From positions 62,001-126,000 of the forward strand of contig NZ_SAVB01000008.1 of NCBI RefSeq assembly GCF_004022265.1: 64,000 bases of DNA, written 5' to 3'. Position numbers and translations under genes: made by a program. Numbering within the stretch: position 1 is the first letter of the stretch; each line of letters begins with the position of its first letter. Source of the DNA: Paenirhodobacter ferrireducens (GTDB lineage Bacteria > Pseudomonadota > Alphaproteobacteria > Rhodobacterales > Rhodobacteraceae). Positions 1 through 7,864 of this stretch are shown piece after piece. The notes under the pieces were generated by a model. The model did no database searches and was not told the origin of the DNA. It saw nothing but the letters and a program-made list of their open reading frames with translations.

Positions 1-2063
1 TCCCAATTCTCTTGAGCGTTTTTCCCAAGTTTCCTAATCAGTGCGGCCGCGAGGACATCGTAGATGAATGAGTTCGTGGATCCAGCGGCGAGGACTTCTC
101 TCGCAAATGATTCGGCATCCTCAAGCAACCCGCGTGCAAGACAGATTGACGCAAGCTCGCGAGCGGGAGATGCGCTGCCTGGCGATAGCCGGTAGGCCTC
201 ACGGAAGAAATTCTCGGCGATTGGCAAATTCCCTTTCAACCTTTCACGAAAGCCCTTCAAGAAGTTGATGTTGCTCTGCGCAAATGCGTCACCTCCATAA
301 CCTTCCAATAACTCGATGCCGCGCGTAAATTCATCATCATCAAATCGCCTGGACGCTGCTAGGCACAGATACCGACATGCCGTAACGCGACCTTTGAAGG
401 AAAGACGTTCAGACCTATTTAGGGCTTCTTTGGCTAGCCTTATAGCTTCCGTATAATCGCCCTGATCGTATTTCTCCTTCATCAACCAAACGAAATGAGA
501 TGGGAGAATAAGAGCGGATACGTAGGACTGCGCCTCAATGCCGGAGTCGATCGAAGAGATGATCGCGGTATCAAGAAGCTGAATCGGTGCAGTTCCATCC
601 CCGAAGCGAACATTTAGGCCGTCTGCAATTGCACTCACTGCTCGACGCACCTCCGACGTCGAAGCCGCAGCCCGAGGATCTTTTTCGGCCGCAATTCTCA
701 AGGGGGGGGCAATTTTGTATACAGACCCGGCTGTTTCCAAAACATGAAGGTCGATCAGCCGCTCGAGAGCCTTAGCTACTTGTTCAGGGGCCAAGTCGCA
801 TCCGGCGACCAGCGTCTCAAAGTCTAGACTCGGAACCATTGTTAGGACTGCAACTACCTTTCTCTCATCATCGTTTAGCTCAATCTGATGAAGATATTCC
901 GTTCCCTGCCGATGTTTCCAAATATAAAACTCATCCGCTTCCGCCAAGAACACGTCGAGCGTGCGGGCCTGGATTTCCTCAACTATCCGGTAGTGATTGT
1001 ATGGGTGACCCTCGCTCATCTCCGTCAGTTGATCAACCTGAGCGGGATTTGCCGAAATGCCCGCTGCCGATATAACTTTTGACATTAACCGGCGCGATGT
1101 TTTATGGTCGAATGATGTTAGATTGGCATAGGCAACATCATTTCGTCGAAATCGCATTGGCATCATTCTGCGCGCCACAACGGCAAGTGGCGGGTGCGGG
1201 CGGTTGGCTATCTCTTTGATAACCGACTCCGCATCCGGGGTGAAATCGCCAGAGTCCTCTAATAGCCCGCCCTCATCCTCCATAATTAAGGCTTCTCCTT
1301 GCGAGATAAACGAACTAATTAGATCTGCTACTGTTTTGGCTTTTTTCTCGGGCGCCTGCATCGAGAAGTCAAGGTCATACGCCTGAAGATTTTTTACAGA
1401 AATATTTGGATGGGCTGCGAACAAAACCAATCTAAATAATTCTTCAATACCCACATCGGATGGAATAGAAACTTTGGGAAAAACCTGGTTCACTTCAGGA
1501 AACTGGTCGGAGTAAAACTTTCGCACAAGAGTGCGGCGTCCAGACCCATAGATTCCAGATACATATAGCGCCTTGGATGGCGGCCGATTTGGGTCAGCTG
1601 TTTGCGCCTCCAGTGCTTCAATTTCCCTCTCTCTCCCAATGAATGGATGCGCGCCCATTTGCTTTTCAGAACCAACTGAAATCATGGTTCCTTGAATCAA
1701 TCTGGCGGCGCTTTCTGGCGATATTTGTTTGCGAACAATATTAAATAGCTTAAGCACAGACGATGCACGCTGGAAGGATGTCTCATCGAGGCATATTGGC
1801 AAAATGCGTTGAATCGTTCCCCTTGCGGCGAGCTCTATCGCCAATCCCGTCTCGAAGTCTACATAATGTGAGTCAATCGCCGGGCCGCTAAGAAAAATAC
1901 AAAATATATCTGCACGATTTAGAGCCTTGATGATTGCTGCTGAGTTCAAGATTCCCGCGTCGAACGTCTCGGAATCAAGCTCGTAGGTTCCAGGCTTCAG
2001 TTCATGTGCAACTGCCTCAACGAAGCCTTTGTCTACAGAGGAATGGGAAAGAAACACACGCAT
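1..2063 (-). CDS. TIR domain-STAND NTPase-TPR protein, C-terminus cut by the window edge
   Basis: An open frame of about 687 codons runs without a stop off the left edge. Residues 2-115 form a TIR domain: FLSHSSVDK at 5-12, a conserved DAG at 35-37, and SHYVDFE at 65-71, where E71 sits in the position of the catalytic glutamate of NAD-cleaving TIR domains. HPFIGREREIEAL (139-151) opens a STAND-type P-loop module with a degenerate Walker A, GIYGSGRRT (170-178), in which the usual Lys-Ser/Thr is Arg-Arg. ALIMEDEGG (258-266) is a Walker B-like segment. From about residue 520 the sequence is alpha-helical and TPR-like. Two ATGs are adjacent (2066 and 2063); AAGG precedes the second by 7 bases, so I use 2063. 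Known TIR-STAND proteins sense phage and deplete NAD. That role is inferred here from architecture and its defence-island neighbours. Confidence 0.82.
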   Translation of the reverse strand, partial: MRVFLSHSSVDKGFVEAVAHELKPGTYELDSETFDAGILNSAAIIKALNRADIFCIFLSGPAIDSHYVDFETGLAIELAARGTIQRILPICLDETSFQRASSVLKLFNIVRKQISPESAARLIQGTMISVGSEKQMGAHPFIGREREIEALEAQTADPNRPPSKALYVSGIYGSGRRTLVRKFYSDQFPEVNQVFPKVSIPSDVGIEELFRLVLFAAHPNISVKNLQAYDLDFSMQAPEKKAKTVADLISSFISQGEALIMEDEGGLLEDSGDFTPDAESVIKEIANRPHPPLAVVARRMMPMRFRRNDVAYANLTSFDHKTSRRLMSKVISAAGISANPAQVDQLTEMSEGHPYNHYRIVEEIQARTLDVFLAEADEFYIWKHRQGTEYLHQIELNDDERKVVAVLTMVPSLDFETLVAGCDLAPEQVAKALERLIDLHVLETAGSVYKIAPPLRIAAEKDPRAAASTSEVRRAVSAIADGLNVRFGDGTAPIQLLDTAIISSIDSGIEAQSYVSALILPSHFVWLMKEKYDQGDYTEAIRLAKEALNRSERLSFKGRVTACRYLCLAASRRFDDDEFTRGIELLEGYGGDAFAQSNINFLKGFRERLKGNLPIAENFFREAYRLSPGSASPARELASICLARGLLEDAESFAREVLAAGSTNSFIYDVLAAALIRKLGKNAQENW

Positions 2064-2183
2064 CATTTTACCTTTCGTGGACAGCCGGTATCGTCTGATG
2101 GGCGGCCTGAAATAGCAAGCATGGGATTATCTGGGCACGCCTGTGCTGCTGAGAAAGACCAACAAGGCAGGGTGCTCGGCACC

Positions 2184-2395
2184 TCACTCATGATGATCCA
2201 CCTGCGTCGCCATCTCCGGATCGTTGGCCAGATTGACGCGGCGGTGGGAAGCGCGGTGCCCGGAAAGCATGTCCGCGTCCTGCGCACAGCCGACGTTCGT
2301 GTCGCGCGCGGCGAACGGCTGCTCCCCGCCCTTAGTGACTGCGACGAGAGGTGTGACGTCGGCTGCATTTCGCCCCCACCCGCCCCATCAGGCGA
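2184..2395 (-). other. Orphan coding-like frame in the gap between endonuclease and TIR-STAND genes
   Basis: The 320-base gap between the endonuclease stop and the TIR-STAND start is GC-rich, unlike the TIR-STAND gene. On the minus strand it contains about 70 codons without a stop, with strongly GC third positions, ending in a TGA at 2184. The C-terminal peptide reads ANDPEMATQVDHHE. There is no convincing start codon or ribosome binding site; the frame opens after an in-frame TGA inside the end of the endonuclease gene. I do not recognise it. It could be the 3' remnant of a gene lost when the TIR-STAND gene was inserted, or a chance frame. Nothing else is visible in the gap. Confidence 0.25.
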
Positions 2396-3764
2396 CACCG
2401 CGCCAGGCCTCCAGGTTCGGCTGCACGATCTCATCGCAGAACCGCCGGAAGGTCAGGACGTTTTGATGTCCTGCATATTCGGTCTCTCTGGCGTCCATCA
2501 GACTTTCGGGGATCACCAGCTGCACGCCAATCCCTTCCATGTCCTGGATTGCATTGCCGGCGATATTTTCATCCACCGTCGTCAGGTAGAGCCTGCGGTT
2601 ACCTTTCTCTCGCTCGACCTGTTTCCAGCGCTCGCGCAGTGTCGTTTTGGCGCTCAGGATAAGCCCCGTCGCGGCGAGGGCATCCGCCCTGCTGACGAAG
2701 GCTAAAGACGGCAGAATGAAGTCGGGGCGTTTCTTTGCTTCGATCACCACCTGCTTTTCAAACGGGATCTGCCCACCGCGCAGCATGGCCTCGATGTGGT
2801 GCTCATAAGAGTAGCCGGCCCGTGACTTTCGTTGCTGGCTCGCAGACAGCATCAGCGCGTCGATCCGGGGCAGCTCGTTGACAAGCTGCCGGATCATCTC
2901 TGCGACGGTCATCCCCCGGGGGGCATCGCCCAGAACGATCCGCACCAGGTCGACCGCGCGCTCGCGCCGCTGAAAGGTCCGGAACATTTCCCATTCGATG
3001 CTGCGGCTGATCTCGCGCAGGGCATCTCCGGGGCGTTCGATGGCAAAGGGGTCGAGAACTTCCAGTCCATGGATCTCAAGGTACCGTGCAAGCGCCCGGC
3101 GGGCGAGGTCCTCGGTCCCGGGCATGGCGGAGGTCCGGGCAAAATCTGCAATCGTCCCGGCCTGCCATGCCGCAATCAGCTCGGAAGCAAAGTCCAGAAC
3201 GCGGTCCTGTTCCTGTGCCCGGATAGCCGCGGGCTCGAACTCTCCGATCAGAAAATCCGGTGGGATGTCGAGTTGTGCAAGGAGCAGCTCGGCTTCATCG
3301 CTCGCGGAATCCACGGTCAGGCATTCGTAAACGGTGCCTTGCTCCTTTCCGTATCGCCCCATGACAAGGAAGGATGCCGGTGAAAGCTGTCCGAAGCACT
3401 CCTTCGGCAGCCGGGTCATATGCGTCTCAGGGCCCTTGCTCGTGTAATGCACGATCCGGGCTTTCCTGTTCTGCCTGCCATCCAGAGCCTGAGGCCAGAC
3501 AGTATCGAACAGGGCCTCCCGGATCGGCCTGGCGGCCGGATCCTCGCGTTCCTTTTCCTCCAGGGCCGGGAAAAAGCCGCCGTCTCGATGGTCCGCCGGA
3601 ATGTAGATCCCGGCCTGGTGCTTGTTGGCATACCGCGCCCAGTCCCGGTCATTGTTCGAGAGTTTCTTGACAAGGACACGTTCTGCCCGGCCGAGCAGGT
3701 CCGTCAGAAGTCCGGCCTGTCCGGAACCCTCGCCGTCGAAATCAAAAATGCCTTGCTCGTTCAA
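2388..3764 (-). CDS. EcoRII-type (type IIE) restriction endonuclease
   Basis: This 458-residue protein matches the two-domain plan of EcoRII (404 residues). The N-terminal part has KKLSNNDRDW and HQAGIYIP (33-56), which resembles the start of the EcoRII effector-DNA-binding domain. The C-terminal nuclease domain has RKSRAGYSYEHH (312-323), KKRPDFILPS (344-353) and AKTTLRERWKQV (372-383), giving the expected catalytic set of an acidic residue near 321, D348 and K373. EcoRII cuts CCWGG and needs two sites for activation. The same target is likely here because a Dcm-like methylase and Vsr sit in the same operon, but the sequence does not prove it. It starts at TTG 3764, four bases after the vsr stop, so translation is probably coupled. 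Confidence 0.85.
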   Translation of the reverse strand: MNEQGIFDFDGEGSGQAGLLTDLLGRAERVLVKKLSNNDRDWARYANKHQAGIYIPADHRDGGFFPALEEKEREDPAARPIREALFDTVWPQALDGRQNRKARIVHYTSKGPETHMTRLPKECFGQLSPASFLVMGRYGKEQGTVYECLTVDSASDEAELLLAQLDIPPDFLIGEFEPAAIRAQEQDRVLDFASELIAAWQAGTIADFARTSAMPGTEDLARRALARYLEIHGLEVLDPFAIERPGDALREISRSIEWEMFRTFQRRERAVDLVRIVLGDAPRGMTVAEMIRQLVNELPRIDALMLSASQQRKSRAGYSYEHHIEAMLRGGQIPFEKQVVIEAKKRPDFILPSLAFVSRADALAATGLILSAKTTLRERWKQVEREKGNRRLYLTTVDENIAGNAIQDMEGIGVQLVIPESLMDARETEYAGHQNVLTFRRFCDEIVQPNLEAWRGVA

Positions 3765-3768
3765 AGTA

Positions 3769-4239
3769 TTAACTGCCTGCTTCTGTTTTCAGGCCTGCAA
3801 GTGTCAGCCTCTGACCGTCAGAACACAGCCAATCGGACAGCGAGTCAATCACGGCGTCCGCCGGCAGTTTTCCGCGGCCCTTCAGAGCGCATTCCCAGAT
3901 CGTGGCGATGCGCCAGCCGCCAGCGAGGAGCATGGCGTCATTCCGGGCGTCCCGCTCCATGTTGCCGGTGATCTTGACGCGCCAGAATTCCTGCCGCGTT
4001 GCGGGCCAGCGGAACAAAGGGCAGCCGTGGCCGTGCCAGAAGCAGCCGTTCACGAAGATCACGGCATGATGTTTCGGAAGCACGAGGTCGGGCGTCCCCG
4101 GCAGCCTGCGGTCGTGAAGCCGATAGCGAAACCCCCGGGCATGCAGTCCGCGCCGGATCTGCATCTCTGGCCCGGTGTCGACGCCCCGGATGGCCGACAT
4201 GTTGCGGCTCCGGGTCTTGTCGTCGTGAACGTCAGCCAA
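3769..4239 (-). CDS. vsr: Very short patch repair endonuclease
   Basis: At 156 residues this is the usual Vsr length. The protein nicks DNA 5' of the T in T:G mismatches made by deamination of 5-methylcytosine, and so repairs damage at the sites methylated by the neighbouring methylase. PGTPDLVLP carries the catalytic aspartate D51. IFVNGCFWHGHGCPLF (61-76) carries C66, H69, H71 and C73, and IWEC carries C117; these line up by number with the active-site and zinc residues of E. coli Vsr. Position 64 is Asn where E. coli Vsr has His. The start is a TTG overlapping the last 8 bases of dcm, a classic coupled arrangement. The gene lies between the methylase and the endonuclease. Confidence 0.93.
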   Translation of the reverse strand: MADVHDDKTRSRNMSAIRGVDTGPEMQIRRGLHARGFRYRLHDRRLPGTPDLVLPKHHAVIFVNGCFWHGHGCPLFRWPATRQEFWRVKITGNMERDARNDAMLLAGGWRIATIWECALKGRGKLPADAVIDSLSDWLCSDGQRLTLAGLKTEAGS

Positions 4240-5491
4240 CTTTCCTCAGCCGTTCTGCGCCGATCAGAGACAGGATATGCGGTGCCATGACCCGCGCGAC
4301 TTCGGCAAAAACCGGCACCGCGACCGAGTTGCCGAACTGCTTATAGGCCTGGGTGTCCGAGACCGGGATGCGGAAATCGTCCGGATAGCCCATCAGCCGC
4401 GCGCACTCGCGCGGGGTCAGCCGGCGCGGGTTCTGGCCCTCGCCGCGGCTGACCAGAATCTCCGAGCCATCCTTGTAATAGCGCGCGGACAGCGTGCGCG
4501 AGATGCTGTCGCCATCCACCATCCCGAAGCCAAAGCCGTTTCCCTTGGCCTTATGTTTTTCGGCATAGGCCTGCAGATAGGCCCAGAGCTTGTCGGTCAG
4601 AGTGTATTTGTCACTCACCACGGCATCCGGCCCGACGGTGTAGTGGCTTTCCGGGCGCTCCGTTCCGTTTTCGGGGTGCAGGATGTGGCGCAGACGCCTG
4701 TTGCCATAGGCCGGCAGCTTTACATCGTCGAAGCTGAACCCGGTGGCTTCCCGGAAGCCAACCATGACGATCCGCTCGCGGTGCTGCGGGACAAAATGCC
4801 CGGCATCGATGATCCGGGTCTCAAGGGTATAGCCGAGCTCTTCGGTCAGCTTGCGCCGGATCACGTCGAATGTCCGGCCTTTGTCATGGCTTTTCAGGTT
4901 CTTGACGTTCTCAAGCATGAAGGCCGCAGGGCGGTGGTGCATCAGGATGCGCAGCACGTCGAAGAACAGCGTGCCCTGGGTCTCGTCATCAAAGCCATGA
5001 GCCCGGCCGAGCGCATTTTTCTTCGAGACGCCGGCAATCGAAAACGGCTGACAGGGGAAACCTGCGACCAGAACATCGTGCGGGGGGATCTCTGCCGCAT
5101 CAATCGCCCGGATATCCCCGACAGGCGGATGGTTGTCGGGGAAGTTGGCCATGTAGGTCTGCTGGGCGTATTTGTTCCACTCCGACGTGAAGATGCACCG
5201 GCCGCCAGCGCTTTCCATCGCGCGCCGCAGGCCACCGATCCCCGCAAACAGGTCGATGAAGGTAAAGGTCTTTCCGGCATCCGCGGCGTTGCGTTTGCGC
5301 TCGATCTCCATGTTCAGCAGGCGGATGACGCCTTCGCGGGGGATTTCCTCGCCGCGCTTCCAGCGATAGATGTGCCCCTCAGAGTAACCAAGGGCGCGCG
5401 CGGCTTCGGGGACAGAGTATCCGGCCTGGGCCAGAAGTGTCGAGAAATCAGCCTGCATGTGCCCGCGTCCATCTGGGAATTTTTCTGACAT
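4232..5491 (-). CDS. dcm: DNA (cytosine-5) methyltransferase with N-terminal HTH
   Basis: This 419-residue protein protects host DNA from the endonuclease encoded downstream. Residues 15-60 (YSVPEAARALGYSEGHIYRW) form a helix-turn-helix like the N-terminal extension of M.EcoRII and M.SsoII, which represses its own promoter. The catalytic domain shows motif I FAGIGG (82-87), motif IV GFPCQPFS with catalytic C147, motif VI ENV (194-196), motif VIII QHRER (236-240) and motif X QFGNSVAVPV near 391-400. An upstream in-frame ATG at 5599 would add 36 residues unlike the family. I prefer 5491, although its ribosome binding site is poor; 5458 is also possible. It is the first gene of the dcm-vsr-endonuclease operon. 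Confidence 0.93.
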   Translation of the reverse strand: MSEKFPDGRGHMQADFSTLLAQAGYSVPEAARALGYSEGHIYRWKRGEEIPREGVIRLLNMEIERKRNAADAGKTFTFIDLFAGIGGLRRAMESAGGRCIFTSEWNKYAQQTYMANFPDNHPPVGDIRAIDAAEIPPHDVLVAGFPCQPFSIAGVSKKNALGRAHGFDDETQGTLFFDVLRILMHHRPAAFMLENVKNLKSHDKGRTFDVIRRKLTEELGYTLETRIIDAGHFVPQHRERIVMVGFREATGFSFDDVKLPAYGNRRLRHILHPENGTERPESHYTVGPDAVVSDKYTLTDKLWAYLQAYAEKHKAKGNGFGFGMVDGDSISRTLSARYYKDGSEILVSRGEGQNPRRLTPRECARLMGYPDDFRIPVSDTQAYKQFGNSVAVPVFAEVARVMAPHILSLIGAERLRKVG

Positions 5492-5669
5492 AATGTCGCG
5501 ATGAAGTGTCAGCTGCAAGAACAAACATCGAATTAACGGCGCTTGAAATTGGCCGGACTGGCGCATGCCGTCGTCGGCAACCGGCTCTGGAGCCCGCAAT
5601 CGCTCGCTGATTTGCGTTGGCGGGGAGCGCCCTTCGGAGAAGGCACGCTCGACGCATTAAAGGCCGGGA

Positions 5670-6239
5670 TCAGTCTTCACTTTCGTCAGGTTTGAACAGG
5701 GCATCATAGCAAAGCATGAGGCTGGCGCCGTCCACATCAGTCTCTCCCTCGGAGCGGCCCATGTAGAGCGTGACCAGCGCGTCGGCTTCCTCTGTCGTCA
5801 GATCCGGATAGGCTTCGGCGACGTGTCGCGCCACCTTCAGGGTGAGCCGGCTGAAGGCGGTTTTCCAGTCCTGCGAAGGTCCGTAAGGTGCTCCGGTGAA
5901 CAGCTTGTGCAGGTCTATGCCGAAGCTCACGTATAGCGAGGAGAGGAAATCAGAAGTTGGGGGGCGCTCTCCGGTCTCGTACATCTGGAGGCTCCGCAGT
6001 GCGACGCCAAGGCGATCTGCCATTTCTGACTGACGCAGCCCAAGCCTGAGGCGAAGAGACTTCAGGTTTTCGGAGAGGCGCAGCTCATCCTGCCGCTCGG
6101 TTTTTCCGATATCCATCGAATCTTCGGCGAGTGTTTCCGCAAAGTGCTGATCTGCCAGTTCAGCCCATTGCTCGTCGGAGAGCTTGTCCTGACCGGGCAG
6201 CTTGCGTGGTTTTTTGAACCTAAATTGCTGTTCCGGCAT
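5670..6239 (-). CDS. XRE-family transcriptional regulator of the island
   Basis: A 189-residue protein with a Cro/CI-type helix-turn-helix near residues 58-115 (LRLRLGLRQSEMADRLGVAL followed by RSLQMYETGERPPT). A charged N-terminal tail precedes it and a C-terminal region of unknown function follows. The ATG at 6239 is preceded by GGAG seven bases upstream and by a good promoter. It lies between the restriction-modification operon (same strand, 178 bases downstream) and the divergent excisionase-integrase pair. It may therefore control the restriction genes, the integration genes, or itself. I cannot tell which; it is longer than typical restriction-modification controller (C) proteins of about 80-100 residues. 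Confidence 0.8.
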   Translation of the reverse strand: MPEQQFRFKKPRKLPGQDKLSDEQWAELADQHFAETLAEDSMDIGKTERQDELRLSENLKSLRLRLGLRQSEMADRLGVALRSLQMYETGERPPTSDFLSSLYVSFGIDLHKLFTGAPYGPSQDWKTAFSRLTLKVARHVAEAYPDLTTEEADALVTLYMGRSEGETDVDGASLMLCYDALFKPDESED

Positions 6240-6270
6240 GATTTTTCTCCAATCGCCTCTTATGCGCAGC

Positions 6271-6299
6271 ATTATGCGTATTTTGTGTTGATGCTGCAA
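6271..6299 (-). promoter_or_regulatory. Predicted promoter of the XRE regulator
   Basis: On the minus strand TTGCAG (6294-6299) and CATAAT (6271-6276) are separated by 17 bases, close to the sigma-70 consensus, and lie 32 bases before the ATG at 6239. TATGCG occurs twice around the -10 (6261-6266 and 6274-6279), which could be part of an operator. Confidence 0.6.
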
Positions 6300-6305
6300 G
6301 CGATG

Positions 6306-6315
6306 TTTGCGCAAA
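6306..6315. promoter_or_regulatory. Perfect 10-base palindrome, possible operator
   Basis: TTTGCGCAAA lies just upstream of the -35 of the regulator promoter, in the 236-base region between the divergent regulator and excisionase genes. A perfect palindrome here is a reasonable binding site for the dimeric XRE protein. This is inferred from position only. Confidence 0.35.
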
Positions 6316-6475
6316 TACTGTACGCACGATCCTGCACATCTGTCTGATTCGAGGTTCGTCTGTTTCGAAAAATTCATATCCGGAGGTGCGTTTTCGGCGC
6401 GCCTCACTCTCTGCGACCATCTCGGGCATGGTTTTGTTTCCGCCCCTGAAAGAGCATCTGGAAGGCCTTTGGCAA

Positions 6476-6754
6476 ATGGGAACTCAGCATCATAACTTCG
6501 CTGACATGATTGGATTGGTCGCGGTTGCTGATCTCGCACAGCTGTGGGGCTACTCCGGGCCCAATGATGCCTTCCGGACATTTTGCATGCGCATCGGCGT
6601 GCAGCATGTGCCGGGTCGCCCTGGCTGGTTTGATCCGCGCCATGTCCGGCATCGCCTTGATCTGGCCCATGGGATCATCTCTGAGGCACAGGTGAAGGAT
6701 GAGAAGCCGCAGTCACTGGTTGAGAGAAGGAGGATGCGCCTTGGTACGAAGTAG
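6476..6754 (+). CDS. Small excisionase/HTH-like protein upstream of the integrase
   Basis: About 92 residues from ATG 6476; ATG 6428 (108 residues) is an alternative start. The core, DMIGLVAVADLAQLWGYSGP followed by a basic FDPRHVRHRLD segment, looks like a short winged-helix or helix-turn-helix protein of the kind found just before integrases. GGAAGG precedes 6476 by about ten bases. The gene overlaps the integrase start by 14 bases, so the two are co-translated. A recombination directionality factor is the likely role. This rests on position and size rather than a recognised family. Confidence 0.6.
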   Translation: MGTQHHNFADMIGLVAVADLAQLWGYSGPNDAFRTFCMRIGVQHVPGRPGWFDPRHVRHRLDLAHGIISEAQVKDEKPQSLVERRRMRLGTK

Positions 6755-7805
6755 GCTCCCGAAAGGAGTCCATGCAGTTCGCCGCCCCAAGATTGACGGT
6801 GTGACATTTCATTTCTACGCATGGCGTGGCGGGCCAAAGTTCTGGACCGATGTCCAGCACTACCCGACCACTCCCGCGTTCTTCGCTGCATATTCCGATG
6901 CGATAGAGAAGCCAAAGCCATCGGCCTATATGACGCCGCAGATGGTGGATGAATTCCTGAGCAGCGCTCATATGCCCCGTGGGGAGCGAACCCGGCAGGA
7001 TTACCGAAAATGGGCACTGCGTTTCGCCGAAGCCTTTGAGGACGATCCGGTGGAGATGTTCGAGGAGCCCGAGTCCAGGGGCGAGGTGAACGAGTGGCGT
7101 AAACGATGGGCGCACTCGCCGCGCCAATATGACTATGCCGGGACCGTAGTTGCGCGGATTCTGAACTGGTTGTGGGAAGAAAAACGTGCGATCCGACAAC
7201 ACCATTGCGCCGGTTTTACCAAAATCTACAAGGTTGATCGCTCGGATATCGTCTGGACAAAAACGCAAAGGTCCACGCTTTGCAAGAAGGCTCCGAAGTG
7301 GGTTTGCCGTATCCTCACGACAGCTTGTGAAACCGGCCTGCGTCCAGGTGACCTGATCCGTCTCACATGGTCGCACATCGAGGATACGCCTAAAGGGCGC
7401 CGGATCCGCGTTCGTACCAACAAGAGAGGCCGAATAGCAACAATTCCGGTGACACCCGAGATGGCTTCAGTTCTTGATTCAACGCCACGTGACCGGGATC
7501 TCATCCTTGTCAGCGCCGGCGGCCGTCCGCTCACCGAGCACCGCGCATCGGAAGGGGTTCGGCAGTGGCGTGACAAGGCCGGTTTGACACCTGCCGCACT
7601 TGGATTCGATCTGCGCCTCCAGGATGCGCGTGGAACCGCGGCGACACGCCTGCTTAACGCGGGGCTCACGCTCGCTCAGATCGCGTCTTACATGGGCTGG
7701 AGCGTGAAGCATGCAGCAGCTGTTATTGAGCACTATGCTCGCGTGTCACCTGATGAAACAGATGCTGTTCTGGTGAAGCTGGCAGAAGCCACGCAGGGCG
7801 CCTGA
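6741..7805 (+). CDS. int: Tyrosine-type site-specific recombinase (integrase)
   Basis: A 354-residue phage-type integrase. LPKGVHAVRR with HFYAWRGGPKFWTD (6-37) is the N-terminal arm-binding part common in alphaproteobacterial integrases. The catalytic domain has R201 (TGLRPGDLIRL), K228 in a TNKRGR hairpin, the second box LQDARGTAATRL with R297, W320 in MGW, and the nucleophile Y332 (IEHYARV). In box II the usual His of HxxR is Gln294, and the usual His before Tyr is Trp. The start is TTG 6741, preceded by AGGAGG with seven bases spacing, which is far better than the upstream ATG at 6699. It reads toward tRNA-Cys, its presumed integration target. Confidence 0.92.
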   Translation: MVRSRLPKGVHAVRRPKIDGVTFHFYAWRGGPKFWTDVQHYPTTPAFFAAYSDAIEKPKPSAYMTPQMVDEFLSSAHMPRGERTRQDYRKWALRFAEAFEDDPVEMFEEPESRGEVNEWRKRWAHSPRQYDYAGTVVARILNWLWEEKRAIRQHHCAGFTKIYKVDRSDIVWTKTQRSTLCKKAPKWVCRILTTACETGLRPGDLIRLTWSHIEDTPKGRRIRVRTNKRGRIATIPVTPEMASVLDSTPRDRDLILVSAGGRPLTEHRASEGVRQWRDKAGLTPAALGFDLRLQDARGTAATRLLNAGLTLAQIASYMGWSVKHAAAVIEHYARVSPDETDAVLVKLAEATQGA

Positions 7806-7816
7806 ATGAATGCTAT

Positions 7817-7864
7817 TGTAAACGCGACTGTAAACGTGTCAGTCAACGAGCAAAACGGAGGTCG
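7817..7864. repeat. 12-base tandem-phased direct repeats, candidate integrase arm sites
   Basis: Between the integrase stop and the tRNA, TGTAAACG occurs at 7817 and again at 7829, followed by the variant AGTCAACG at 7841 and a weaker AAACGGAG at 7853, all at exact 12-base spacing. Phased short repeats next to an attachment site are typical of arm-type binding sites for tyrosine integrases. Confidence 0.45.

Noticed and set aside
5536-5694. 52-codon plus-strand frame between dcm and the XRE gene with a coding-like composition
   Set aside because: No start with a ribosome binding site, it overlaps the 3' end of the XRE gene, and I recognise no family. Treated as chance.
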